This document shows, one piece after another, positions 1 to 11,432 of a stretch of 64,000 bases of DNA. How positions within the stretch are numbered: position 1 is the first letter of the stretch; every line of letters begins with the position of its first letter. A model generated the notes under the pieces. That model saw only the letters and a list, made by a program, of their open reading frames with translations, was not told the DNA's origin and did not search any database. The stretch is from Sternotherus odoratus (Eukaryota; Chordata; Testudines; Kinosternidae). Both the position numbers and the translations under genes were made by a program. The stretch lies in the NCBI GenBank assembly GCA_032164245.1, contig JAVMKO010000001.1:169251434-169315433 (forward strand). Reading direction: 5' to 3'.

Positions 1-29
1 AGAAGAGGGAGAAGGAGACACTACATACA

Positions 30-155
30 GGCCTGGATTCAACAAGATATTTAAGCATGTGCCTAATTCTAAAACCACAAGTAATCCCATGGACTTCAAT
101 GGGACTAACTCGTGCTTAGAGTGAGGCATAAGTATGCCTTCCTGAATCAGGGCCC
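30..155. repeat. Short MITE-like repeat with inverted ends
   Basis: The ends GGCCTGGATTCA and TGAATCAGGGCC are near-perfect inverted repeats about 100 bp apart. A 72-bp relative with the same ends lies at 22649-22720. No coding capacity is seen. The family name is not assigned. Confidence 0.5.
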
Positions 156-263
156 TAATAATAACAAACATGAATATAGCACCAGTCATCCAAAGATCCC
201 CAAACTCAACAACACAAGGATCACTTCACTTGTTACTAAAATTCAACCACTCATAGTGTAGGA

Positions 264-733
264 CAGAGGTAGAAAACTATGGCCCGTGGGCCATATCCAG
301 CCCGCGGGACCACCCTGACCATCCGTTTAGCTCTTGGCCAGGAAGGCTAACCCCTGGCCCCTCTCCTGCTGCCCCCCTCCCCTGGAGTCACCCCGCCACG
401 TGGGCAGTATGGCTGGCTCTGGTCGGGAGGAACGGCTGCCAGTCCTGCTACTCTGAGCACCATGGTAAAGGGGCAGGGAGCGGGGGGAGGTTGGATGGGG
501 GTGGGTTCCCAGGGGGGCGGTGGGTTCCAAGAGGAGGCAGTTAGGGGACAAGGAATGGGGGTGTGGATGGGTGGGGGGGCTTGAAGGGGGAAGTCAAGGG
601 GTAGGAAGTGGGAGGGGGTGAGTAGGGGGTGGAGGGCCAGGCTCTCTGGGGAGGCACAGCCTTCCCTACCCGGCCCTCCATACAGTTCTGCAACCCCAAT
701 GTGGCCCTCAGGCCAAAAACTTTGGCTTCCCCA
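264..733. mobile_element. Degraded hAT-type MITE (CAGAGGTAG... end), G/C-rich interior
   Basis: The left end CAGAGGTAGAAAACTATGGCC and the right end (reverse complement TGGGGAAGCCAAAGTTTTTGGCC) resemble the ends of the better preserved element at 8675-9354. Flanking octamers GTGTAGGA and GCATAGGA match at 6 of 8 positions, as expected for an old hAT 8-bp duplication. The interior is a G-rich/C-rich skewed tract. Small ORFs across it are low-complexity by-products. Confidence 0.55.
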
Positions 734-2250
734 GCATAGGAAGTAGGTAGACTTAAAGAAACACAGCAGTAATACATATCAGAAAGGGAATTATGCAACT
801 AAAAAAACCCAAGGTAATTTTAGGAAGCATAATATATTTTCTGAACTGAAATCTATCCAGAACACCAGAGTTAATGCTTCCATTCCTTCAAAGGGTATCA
901 TGAATTTCAATGACTACCAATTGCCAGGACTTGGTAGGCCCTGGCCGTGAGCATACCATACGTCAGCTTTCAGCAGGGCTGGGTGTGCAACAGGGGATGG
1001 GACAGATGTTTGAACGAGGTCAGCACTCATAGTCAGGGCCTGATTTTCAAAAGTATCAGCTCCCTGTTGGTCACCAAAATAAAAGGCTGGATTATTAAAG
1101 TGCTCAGAAAGCTGGGTGCACATTGGCTACTCTGCTGAAAATCTGGCCATTCATGTCACAATGGAAGCTGCAGGGTGCTAAGCACTTTGACTCTTATTTA
1201 GCTGTCTATAGGTATGTCTACAATCCAGTCAGCCTCCCAGACGAGGTAGACGGACATGCTAGCTTCTGGAGCTAGTGCACTAAAAATAGCAATGTGGGCA
1301 TTGCAGTTCCAGCAGAGACTTGGGCCAGCCACCTGAGTTCTGATCCAGGGAGTTGGGTTGGCTTGTCCAAGCTGCCGCCCAAGCCACAACATCAACACTG
1401 CTATTTTCAGTGGTCTGGGCTGGCAGGCTCGCTCCCTGCTGCTTTGTGGACACAACCTAGCCAGAATCTGAGCCCTTTTGAAACTCTGACTCCAGGTGCT
1501 TTTGGAAATCCGGCCTTAGTTCTGATTGTCTGATATTCTTGGTTGACACTGACATCGAGTTGGTATTTGTAAGTTAACAGCATATACTGTATTTGTCTAC
1601 ATACAATGTGCATATGGGAGGGCACTTTTACAGAAAATGTATTATAAAATGTAATATGGTATTCTGCAGTAACGGTCAAAGCACTGCATCTTACAGCAAG
1701 GTTGCCGCAGTATTTTGGACCACTCTTTAGTGAATGTACACAATTACTTCATTTATGACAGGTATATGGATAGCTGTCATTTTTATTCACAAATATGCTT
1801 AGCTATCAGTTTTGTATGCACAACATAAATATCTTTGTGTGTGTGTGTGTGTGTGTGTGTCTATTCTAAAGGCATTGAGGGGTTATGCTATAAGCATAGT
1901 TTTTCAAAAATAACAGCTTTTCGAGTTTAGTTAGGGTTTTATTGATATGTTTTTGACCATAACTAAAACTGTTCTTGGTTTCCTGTATATCATTCTGCTG
2001 TTATGACACTTTTGTCAGAATACTCCTGTGCACTGTGAGTCACTGAGAACTCTTCCTGCATTTTATTTTTAGTAGTGAGGAGCATACCGTAATTAGCTGT
2101 TCGTGCTTCTGACGTCTGTCTAGTATTCTAGTGCCTACCCTTTAATGTAAGGGGTGTTTGCAAGTTCTATATTAGAATTAAAAAAGAGACAACATCCAGC
2201 ATTTCAATAGCACCTCTAGATAACTTTAAAACTTCTATTCTGTTGTATTG
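734..2250. other. Non-coding stretch, no gene recognised
   Basis: Several short ORFs occur but none resembles a known protein or has plausible splice structure. It contains a (GT)n microsatellite at 1836-1860. Nothing else is supported. Confidence 0.5.
1836..1860. repeat. (GT)n microsatellite
   Basis: Uninterrupted GT dinucleotides, about 12 units. Confidence 0.95.
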
Positions 2251-2264
2251 CTTTAGTTGTATGC

Positions 2265-2462
2265 ACTGTTGTTGTAGCCATGTCAGTCCCAGGATATTAG
2301 AGAGACAAGGTGGGTGAGGTATGGGACCAACTTCTGTTTGTGAGAGAGACAAGCTTTCAAGCTCAGAAGAGCTCCATGTAAGCTTGCAGGCGTGTCGCTC
2401 TCATCAACAGTAGTTGATCCAGTAAAAGATATTACCTCACCCACCTTATCTCTCTGATATTA
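2265..2462. mobile_element. 198-bp fold-back element, family 2 (hammerhead-associated repeat)
   Basis: Two inverted copies of one repeat meet head to head near 2365-2385. The left arm reads in minus orientation and carries the 3' tail (GGACTGACATGGCTACAACA on minus). The right arm is shorter and stops in the TCTCTCTGATATTA segment. The flanks CTTTAGTTGTATGC (2251-2264) and CTTTAGTGTAAGCC (2463-2476) look like an imperfect ~14-bp target-site duplication. Size and layout match the elements at 5115-5315 and 19954-20152. Single copies lie near 28640 and 56995. I infer a retroelement-derived unit; the family name is not certain. Confidence 0.65.
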
Positions 2463-2476
2463 CTTTAGTGTAAGCC

Positions 2477-5101
2477 TGTGTTGTGCAGCTGTGAATAGAC
2501 CAACTATGTTAATGACACTAAATATTGATTGCAGGCACAAATTATGAGGCACTGGGCATAGAATATTCAAATTATGTGTCCTGAAAATAAAATTTGAATG
2601 TGCATATAGAACTGAAACAAACCTGAATTTGAATCTGAATCCAAAGTTCCACAAAGTTCATGGGTGCTTGGGTTTGAGGTTCCAGTTCTGCCCATTACAG
2701 AGACAAGTGGGAATCAAGACGTTTGGATCCATATCAAAACTTCCCAAGACTGAGAAAGGGAGGTTCAGATCTGGTTTCCCAGCATCAGCCCATCTGAACA
2801 AATAAGAACTTGCCCAATTTTCTGCCATGACCCATGAGCCTCGACTTGAGCCTGGATCCACAGGAGCATACCATGCTCCATTTGGTAGCCTACTGACAAT
2901 CGCTGACCTAGGACCCCTGAAGGCCAGCCCCTGAAATCTTATTGGTGGAGTCCCAGAACAGCTGATTGGTCCACTGGCCCTACTTAAGACAGCAATAGGA
3001 ACAGGAAGCTGTCTGAACAACCAGCATCCATGCTGCTCTAGACTGCATACCATGTGGCACCCATTTGCACTCCCCTTGATTTCCTGACATCCCGATCTGG
3101 CTTGGCTTCTGACGTTTGACTTGTGGTTCTGATCTCCAGTTTGTCTTCAGCCTGTGGCCTCCTGGTATCCTGACCTGGCCCGAATCCTGAATGTTGGCAG
3201 GGGGTTAGACCAAACTTTGATGAGCATCAACCAAGTTTGTTTAACTGCTTTTAAATTATTTTTCATTTTCAGTTAGAATATTTCTAATATTTCAATTAGA
3301 ATATACCGGTAGTCCAGTACACAGACCTTTACACCATCTTTCTCTCTCTAGGTTTATTAGACCAGAGGTTTGGATAAATAGCTGAATTTTGGAGAAGTTT
3401 TCTATAAACCATTCTTTGGATGTTTTTGTAATAATAAATACTGAGTTATACTTGTAACCAATATTTGTATTTCTTATCCCTTTTTGTAGAGAGCCAACAG
3501 CCACTTGTCTTTCCTCCTCTTTCTTTTTCCCTATTACTTTGTTTTAAGTTAAGAGCATTAGCCTTGAAAGAAGATGTACATCCCTGTGCCACTATTTACA
3601 AAGTCTGCTGGATATGTGAAACACATGGCAACATTTGCCAGGGCACCATTGCACATATGAATTCCCTGAGTACAGAAATGGCTTTGTATTAGTTTTTCCA
3701 GTTTTCAATGTTTATTTCCCCCCAATTCTGGCATTTATTCTTACATTTTTGCATACATTAAAAATACATGTTTTTAAAATGTGCCCATTAAAACTTCACT
3801 ATCAATCTATTTTATTACCCCAGTCAGTTTAACACCATGTAGTGATAAGAATCTTGCAATTTATGAACTTCCTTCATTATTTTCTAGAGCTAGTTTAAAA
3901 TATTAAATTTCATTTTTGAAATCAAGTATTGTGAAATCCTAAACAGCCCACCCCCAAAGTCACAAGATTGTCTTAAAAACTATGAATATTTAAAAAATAA
4001 AAATAAAAGTTGAGTTCTTTTTCTTTGCCTTCTGGCCTCTGAGCCTTTAGGATACACTCAGGTCATGCTTTCAATTTTTTTCTCCATAAGCACAAAGTCT
4101 AGAAATTTTATTTTAAATATTTTTATATTCTCAAGTAATCACATGAGTCTAGCAGCTGAGATTCAAGAAAAGCAAAAAGATTCATGAGACATCTGATAAA
4201 ATAATGAGAACTGACAACACTGATTGTTTTTAATCAGTCTGAATTAAATTGGTAACGTGCTTTGACACAGACATGATAAATCTCAGAAACAAAGTTTTCT
4301 TACAGTACTTGTCTCAGCTTGGGAAGTGCACTGGTAGCCGAAATAGAGCTTATCAATAAGTCTATGAATCTTGTTTAAAATGACTCCAGACTGAACTATA
4401 GCTTTTGTGGCTCCATATGGTACATCGCACGCATCTTCTCCTTTATATTTGAATTGGAGAATGGAAGCAACAAGGGAAATCTGAATGGACCAGTTTCTCT
4501 CTTCAGTCCAGGTTCTCCTAAGTAATGTGTACATTTAGCCAAAGCTTATACATCAGCACTTCTAAACTCACTTGTGGCGTATTGTTCTGGCATTTCGTTG
4601 GTAGTTTCCAGGAAGGGAGTAAGCTAGTGCCTCCGTGGCCAGATTAAATGCTTTTACTTCCAGGAGTGAGCTTCTGGTTTTCACTGGTGACAGCTAGAAA
4701 GGCCTATGGGAACAATGGTAAGTTTTTCCAATTAAACATGGAAAGCCTAAGGAGAGTTTTGAAATCACCCATAACAGAGTTTTCTCAGAAAAGAGAGACA
4801 TTGTTTATAAGGACACTCTTTTTCTATTCACAATTTTTTGTTATTTAAAAAAGAACATCTTACAGGGAGTCTTATTTTACTGTGTGCACTCATGTTTGTG
4901 GACAGGCCGTGGTTTGTCCACTAAAGCGTAACAGATCATACCGAAACTGCAGTGGTTATATGTTCAGAAATGTTAGAACATTTTTTGGGTGGTCTTACTG
5001 TTATCTAATACCACTGTCCCACTAGAAAGACTTTTAACATTAACCCACTCAATATATGAAAGGAAACTGTTAGCTCTCACCTAAAAAACATTTTTATTCT
5101 C
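2477..5101. other. Non-coding stretch, no gene recognised
   Basis: AT-rich sequence. ORFs up to 131 codons occur (for example 2658-3053 on minus) but show no recognisable domain, and I regard them as chance. No repeat family is confidently placed. Confidence 0.45.
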
Positions 5102-5114
5102 TCACTGTATCAAG

Positions 5115-5315
5115 TGACAAAGAGTCCTGTGGCACCTTAAAGACTAACTAAAGTACTGAAGCATAAGCTTTCATGAGCTAATGCCCATGCAGGCATCTGA
5201 CGAAGTGGGTATTAGCCCACGAAAGCTTATGCTTCAATACTTTAGTTAGTCTTTAAGGTGCCACAGGACTCTTTGTCACTTCTGCAATTCCAGACTAACA
5301 TGGCTACCTCTCTGA
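5115..5315. mobile_element. 201-bp fold-back element, family 1, with intact hammerhead-like core
   Basis: Inverted arms of about 80 bp (TGACAAAGAGTCCTGTGGCA... and its complement) flank a centre that holds a hammerhead-like motif on the right arm. The right arm extends about 35 bp further to a 3' tail (CCAGACTAACATGGCTACC...). A perfect 13-bp duplication TCACTGTATCAAG flanks the whole unit at 5102-5114 and 5316-5328, so the inverted dimer inserted as one piece. Family assignment to Penelope-like elements is inference from the ribozyme-like core and the inverted-dimer layout. Confidence 0.75.
5193..5232 (+). ncRNA. Hammerhead ribozyme-like motif
   Basis: Core elements in order: GCAT (5193-5196), CTGACGA (5197-5203), GTGGG (5205-5209) pairing with CCCAC (5216-5220), GAAA (5221-5224), GCTT, and ATGC (5229-5232), which pairs with GCAT as helix I. 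This fits the CUGANGA/GAAA consensus with a one-pair helix III (A15.1-U16.1). Deviations from the consensus are one extra A after CTGACGA and U at the cleavage-site position 17. Activity is not shown by sequence alone. Confidence 0.5.
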
Positions 5316-5328
5316 TCACTGTATCAAG

Positions 5329-7335
5329 ATACAATTCCAGTTAGACATACACACTGTGAACCTGTAGAGCTCCTACTTGTTTCTTAGCACATGCATCACA
5401 CCTTACTCCATCAACAATGCTAGCTTCACCACTGAATTGTTTCCTTTTCCCTCTCTCATCTTCATACTTTCTTCTACTCTGCCTCTACACATGAAATTCA
5501 TCCTGTGCAGTGGGCCAGCCCAAGGCCTATGTAGCACTCAAACGTAAGTGGGAATTAAGTGGAGCATAGGTCTTGTGCTGACCCAAGAATTTCACCCCAA
5601 ATGACCTTCCAATCCCTCTGCACTAATCCATCCTTCAAATCACCACTAGAGAATCACTTCTCCCAGGAGGCTGATGAGAACTAGTCCTTGCCAGTCAATT
5701 TTTCTCTGAACTCAAATATTAACTTGTCACTCCCCCACCAAAGAGGACATCTTCCTCAGAGTCTCCCAGTGTGTCCTGTTTTATCTGTGTCTTTTGTCTG
5801 GAGGGAAAGGTCTCCAAGGCAGTGACTCATTTTGTGACATGTGGAGAGTTGGCCATATTGTCGCTACCTAACACAATAAAAATTACTAATAATCAGTCAA
5901 AAGGTTTTTGATGGAAAACCATTTATGATGGGTTCAGTCACAGAGACTCCCTTGGGACTGTCACCTGATGTGCTGAAACTATCTCTGAGCCCAGTTTCCT
6001 TGATGACTCGGGACTCCAGAACCCTGTCTTGTTGAGCCAGAAACACTAGCCTGCTGCAACACATACCCAAGGTCTGACCCAGGCCTCCAAAGCTGCAGAC
6101 TTAACTCAAAACAGCTAGACAAGTACTCCTGATTCCAGCACCCAGACAGCCAGCTCCCAATGCAATCCAAACCCCAAATAAATCTGTTTTACTCTGTATA
6201 AAGCTTCTACAGGGTATACTCATAAACTTTCTGCCCTCTATGACACTGATAGAGAGATATGCACAGCTGTTTGCTCTTCCAGGTATTAATCACATACTCT
6301 GGGATAATTAATAAGCAAAAGTGATTTCCTTAAGTGTACTTCCTTAAGTAGGATTTAAGTGGTTTCAAGTAATAACAGACAGAACAAAGTAAGTTACCAA
6401 GCAAAATAAAACAAAATACACAAGTCTAAGCCCAATACATTTAAGAAACTGAATACAGGTAAATCTCACTCAGAGATGTTACAATAAGCTTCTTTCACAG
6501 ATGAGACTCCTTCTTAGTTTGGGCCCAATCCTTTCCCCTGGTACAGTCCTTGTCAGTTCCAGCTCAGGTGGTAACTTGGGGATTTCTCATGGCTGGCATC
6601 CCCCTTTGTTCTGGTCCACCCTGTTTTATGGCTTTGGCACAAGGTGGGAATCTTTTGTCTCTCTGGATCCCCACCCCTCCTTCTAAATGGAAAAGCACTA
6701 GCTTTAAGATGGATTCCAGTTCAGGTGACATGATCACACGTCACTGTAAGACCTCCTTCTTCATTACCTAGTAGCTGGAAGACAGGTCCACAGGAAGGCT
6801 TGCAGGTAAACAAACAGTTCGTTGATTCTGAAGCACCCTTAATGGCTTCCACTTAACATGTTTACACCAGTAATACAATTTTATATCTTATTCTCCTAAC
6901 TCCAGACATAGAAATAATACATGCAAATAAATAGGATGAACACACTCAGCAGATCATAAGTTTTGTAATGATACCTTACAAGAGACCTTTTGCATAAAGC
7001 ATATTCCAGTTACACTATATTCACATTTATTAGCATATTTCCATATAACATATGGAGTGCAATGTCACACCATTCTTTTGACAAAATGCTCATTTTGTGG
7101 AAAATGTCTACAGTCATCAATTGTGCATGTGTGTGCATAAAATCTGAAATTTCTTTTGGTGTTCGGTAATTTTTTTTAAAAAAAAATAAAACCTGGATGC
7201 ATTCAAAGATATGTTTTGACAAAAACAGTTTTGCTTTAATCAAAAAATTTAATGGGAAAAAAATCATTTCATGTCCCGTTACATTGGAGGGATTCCACAT
7301 GGGGCCACAAATGCTCTGATGGATTCAACCCAGAG
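5329..7335. other. Non-coding stretch, no gene recognised
   Basis: Only short ORFs without recognisable domains. No splice-consistent exons were seen. Confidence 0.45.
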
Positions 7336-7525
7336 ACATTACATTACTTGCCTAAGGTCACATAAAGTGAGATTCTCTCAACTTTGCTCAGGTCAAATAG
7401 CATGTTGTGTTACTCCGTAAGTAGCCCAAGAAAGCAGAATGTAGTAAGTCAGAGGGGGAGCTAGAACTCAGAAATCCTGATGCCCAGTCCTGCTCTGTAA
7501 CCACTATATCACACCTCTTGTTTAA
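7336..7525 (-). repeat. MIR-like SINE remnant (reverse orientation)
   Basis: Contains the typical reverse MIR order: ACTTGCCTAAGGTCACATAA, then GAGCTAGAACTCAGAAATCC, then CCAGTCCTGCTCTGTAACCA. It is old and diverged. Confidence 0.6.
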
Positions 7526-8531
7526 CTGGTTAATGTCTTTCAAGCATTGTGAAGATGAAAAGCACTAAATAGCATTACATTTACAATGAACACAAGGGCC
7601 CAAAGTATAGGCAACGTGAACAAATATTTGTGGTGGCACCACAGCTTTCATTTCTACCATAAAAAGCTTCCCACTGCTTCCAGACATTAATTTAATTAGA
7701 GGAACAGTCTTAGAGAAGCAGCAGATGCTGATCAAATTCTCTCCACGTGCCACAAAGGTGAAAGTATCCAGCAATTACATAGAACCTTAAATTAACCACC
7801 TTATATATGCATTTAATTAAGATTTAATAAAAGGCAGATAATTCAGTACCTATGGATTATTAGAAGACTTTATTAGGGATTATCAACTACCTAAAAAATA
7901 AATATTCCTTGGCTGCTCCTCAATAAATGTTTTTTTTTAATAATCACTTGGTATTTGTTTAATGACCCGGGTATCTGAGTAGCTATAGAAATGCACATAA
8001 AACTACCATCTGATTCACTTTGTATCTGTGATAGACTCAGTGTTTCCTTAGTACTTTTTCCGCTGTTCCCATTGCCTCATTCCATGACACACCCTAAACA
8101 AATTTTGGCGACTACCGTATATTCCAGCTGCTATGCAGATTTTTTTTGCTGATGTTTGTAGTTATGTGCGGAGTCGGGTGTGAATAAACCAGGAGAAAAG
8201 ACTGACGACAGCTATGGTTTCTGTATTCCCCTTCGTTGCCGATTCTAAAGGGTGATGTAACTAATTTGCTTTCCGCCAGATTCTGCTACCCTGACTCACA
8301 ATGATTTGAACCTTATTGTACCTGCAGTCCCATTGATTACTGGACGAGCCATGTAGGTTATGTTTAAGGTGGTTATGATGGTTGGGGAGGAGGTGCTCAA
8401 AATAGAAGAGACTAAAAAATCCACAAAAGTAAATTCATGTGATAAAAATAGGCCTGAAAGTGGGCTACAGTGATGGCATGCAGTAGCTACACAATTATAG
8501 GAATTGTGATGAAATATGCAGCTACATCTCA
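7526..8531. other. Non-coding stretch, no gene recognised
   Basis: AT-rich, with several ATTAAT and TTAAT motifs around 7680-7830. No coding sequence or clear repeat recognised. Confidence 0.4.
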
Positions 8532-8539
8532 CAGTTTAG

Positions 8540-8657
8540 CATAGGTGCTGGAACTGGGGGTGGTGCCACACCCTTTGGCTTGAAGTAGTAATAACAACCC
8601 AAATACATGGTTTCTGCCTTCAGCACCCCCACTATCAAAATTGTTCCAGCACCCCTG
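8540..8657. mobile_element. Small hAT-like MITE (CATAGGTGCTGGAAC family)
   Basis: Starts CATAGGTGCTGGAACT and ends TTGTTCCAGCACCCCTG, so the ends are inverted repeats. Flanks CAGTTTAG and CAGTGTAG form a 7/8-matching 8-bp duplication. A sister copy with a perfect 8-bp duplication is at 60790-60916. Confidence 0.7.
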
Positions 8658-8674
8658 CAGTGTAGTATCTAACA

Positions 8675-9354
8675 CAGAGGTGGGCAAACTTTTTTGGCCA
8701 AGGGCCACATCAGGGTTCAAAATTGCATGGAGGGCCAGGTAGGGAAGGCCGTGCCTCCCCAAACAGTCTGGTCCCGCCCCCATCTGACCCCCCCACCCAC
8801 TTCCTGCCCCAACTGCTCCCCTCAGAACCTCCGACCCATCCACCCACCCCGCTCCTTCTCCCCTGACTATTCCCTCCAGAACCCCCACCAAGATCCCACT
8901 CCCTATCTAAGCCCCCCTGCTCCTTGTCCCTTGACCACCCCCTCCAGAGATCCCCCCACCCCCTAATCACACCCCAGGACCCCACCTTCCTATCCAACCC
9001 CCCTGCTCCTTGTCCCCTGATTGCCCCGACCCCTAGCCACTCTCCCGCCCCCTGACAGGCCCCCTGGGACTCCCACACCCTTTCCAAACCCCCCATTCCC
9101 TATCCCGACTGCCCCCCCAGACCCTCTGGCCCTTATTCAACCCCCCACCCCAACCCCCTTACCACGCCACTCAAAACAGCGTGTCTGGCCCGGAGCCAAA
9201 CACACTGCTGTGCTGATCCCCCCCCCCCCCCCCCAGAACGCTGCTCATGAGACATGCTGAGGCTGCGGGGGGGGGAGGGGAGGTAGCATCCCTAGCCAGG
9301 AGCTCGGGGGGGGGGGGGGGGGACAGAATTTTCCTGCGGGCCTGCCCACCCCTG
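8675..9354. mobile_element. 680-bp hAT-type MITE with perfect 8-bp target duplication
   Basis: Ends CAGAGGTGGGCAAACT and GGGCCTGCCCACCCCTG are the CAG...CTG inverted termini typical of hAT elements. Perfect 8-bp duplications ATCTAACA lie at 8667-8674 and 9355-9362. The interior (8770-9240) is almost entirely C-rich pyrimidine sequence on the plus strand, with long homopolymers (C run ending ~9234, G runs ~9270 and ~9307-9322). ORFs inside are proline- or glycine-rich artefacts of this composition. Confidence 0.8.
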
Positions 9355-9362
9355 ATCTAACA

Positions 9363-10069
9363 GCAACTTTATTTTACTCAATGGACAGAAAAGAGACCTC
9401 ACCAGATTTTGTTACAAACTGTACTCTGAAAAATGACTGTGCAAATAACTTCCAGGCTAGATCTGCTCCCTGTGTGTATTCAGAATCATAACTACTTATT
9501 TTTATAACAAAAATACTCCCCCGCCTATTTTTTTACTCCTGTTCTCACTGCAGACCCACACAGTTAAGAGAGTGGGCTCAGATTCCGTTCCATCTTGTGA
9601 TGTTTCCAGCGGAGTCATGGGTACGTGGTGTAAATGCAGGGTAGATACCAAAGGTATTGGGTTCCCTGGCTTCCTACATGCTAACTGGGGACTGTAGTAG
9701 CTAAGCCCTTCATAGAGATACAGGTAAAAGATTAAAACCCACCACATTTCTAACAAATCTAAAAAGGAAATTAAAGAAAATACGTATCTGAAGAGCCCTG
9801 GGAGGTAAATTTATAGGGTTGGCAAATGAGAGCAGAATTGTATGAGGGCCTTTGTGTAAACTCCACGGTATCTTCTCTTTCTGGTAACTAGTAATCCTTC
9901 ATTCTTCTATTTCCTTGCCAGGGGATTTTTCATGTTAATGAATCATTTGCTTTTCGGTGAGCAAATAAACGGCTAGAAATTTGGCAAGGAAGAACAGAAT
10001 TGCAGCACAGTTCTATCTGGAAAAAAAATAAGACTCAGATAGCTTGCCTGTCTTTGGGAACAGGAATCA
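9363..10069. other. Non-coding stretch, no gene recognised
   Basis: No credible ORF, RNA gene or repeat could be assigned. Confidence 0.4.
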
Positions 10070-10079
10070 GGAAAAGAAG

Positions 10080-10201
10080 TGACAAAGAGTCCTGTGGCAC
10101 CTTAAAGACTAACTAAAGTATAGAAGGATAAGCTTTCGTGGGCTAATACCCACTTCGTCGGATGCATGCCATGGAAGTATCCAGGGGCAGGTATAAATAG
10201 A
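10080..10201 (-). mobile_element. Single (non-palindromic) copy of the family 1 repeat
   Basis: Minus-orientation copy with the body AGTCTTTAAGGTGCCACAGG and the motif CCGACGAAGTGGG..CCCACGAAA. It extends further 5' than the fold-back copies. The first core position is CCGACGA, not CTGACGA, which would be expected to impair a hammerhead. Flanks GGAAAAGAAG and GGAAATAAGAAG may be a degraded duplication. Confidence 0.6.
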
Positions 10202-10213
10202 GGAAATAAGAAG

Positions 10214-11432
10214 AGTCCTATTAATCCTAGGACTGAATACAGAGTCTTGTTTTGGTGATTAAAACAAATATTCCAGGGCCAGAGAAGACTTCAGAGTCAG
10301 CCTGCAAATGTAGGGTAAGGCCTTCCCTAGGAACAGGACGGCAATTTCAACATCCTGTATCCAAACAGTTACCTCCAGTAGCCTGCTTCTCTCGTCAAGA
10401 GCACTTTTTAGAGTTTTCCATTCCCTTCATGGTGTGCGTAGGTTCAGCGAGCCCTTTTCTGAATCTTATGGTGAGGGAAGACCTTTCAGTGAGCTGTGGT
10501 GACATCAGTGTGGCAAGTTTGCACCAGTGTTTACAGGGCTTTGTTGTTTTTCTGGTGTTAAAACACATGTAATTTGTTTATGGTTTCTATTTATTTTATG
10601 GCTGTAAAAATAAAGTACATTTTCCGTGAAATAATGTTCCAGCAGCCTGCCAGCTGCTCCCAGGCTTTCCTAGTATCCACCCAACTACAACAGAGTTCCC
10701 TAGTTAAGAAATACTATTTTTCTAGTCGCACAAAAATTCACCTGATACCAATGAAATGCTTTATTCTAGAGTTTGGGACTTAAATAGGAACACTGCATAT
10801 TAATGAAAATCTTCATTTTAAAAAATCTCTCCCCATTGTTCCTTTGACAAATCAAGTCCATGGGTAGGACTAATTGAAAATGTTCCATCTAAACTGTTTT
10901 TCAACAGAAAATTGGGTTTTAAATGAAAGACATTTGTGAAAAGTGCTCTCCAGAGGAAATTTGAACTTTTCATTGAAAATACTGAGGGGTTAACAAAAAG
11001 TTTAGAATGTTCACAAAAATTCTACCCAGCTACACCACACACCCTATATACCTATACTGACCGTGTGAAAGAAAAACCATGTAGTAGGAATGACCCTCGT
11101 CTTGTAGAATTGCCAGCTATCCCCATTCAGATGATGTTATTCCAGTCCAGAGTCACTAAATTTTGATTTTACTCTGAAGATTGACTATATAAAAATGGCA
11201 CTTGTAGGATCTGGTCTCCTGTATATATATATATGTGTGTATAATCATATCAGCTGACTTTAATGATCCAAATGAAGAGGGGGGTATGTTTTGCTTTTTC
11301 ACATCAGTTAGCCCCACAGAGCCAACACCACTAAGACAGAGTGAGTGTATATTCTCTTTCATCTTGTGCATCAGCTGGACTGTTTCCCAATTTCCAATTG
11401 ACAGCACTTGTGAAAGCCCTGGTGGAAAGAAC
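10214..11432. other. Non-coding stretch, no gene recognised
   Basis: Short ORFs only. No domain, splice-consistent exon or named repeat was recognised. Confidence 0.4.

Noticed and set aside
2658..3053. 131-codon minus ORF
   Set aside because: No recognisable domain, no codon or splice support, isolated in non-coding DNA.
8529..9260. Several 79-128-codon ORFs on both strands
   Set aside because: They are low-complexity proline or glycine runs from the C-rich interior of a MITE.
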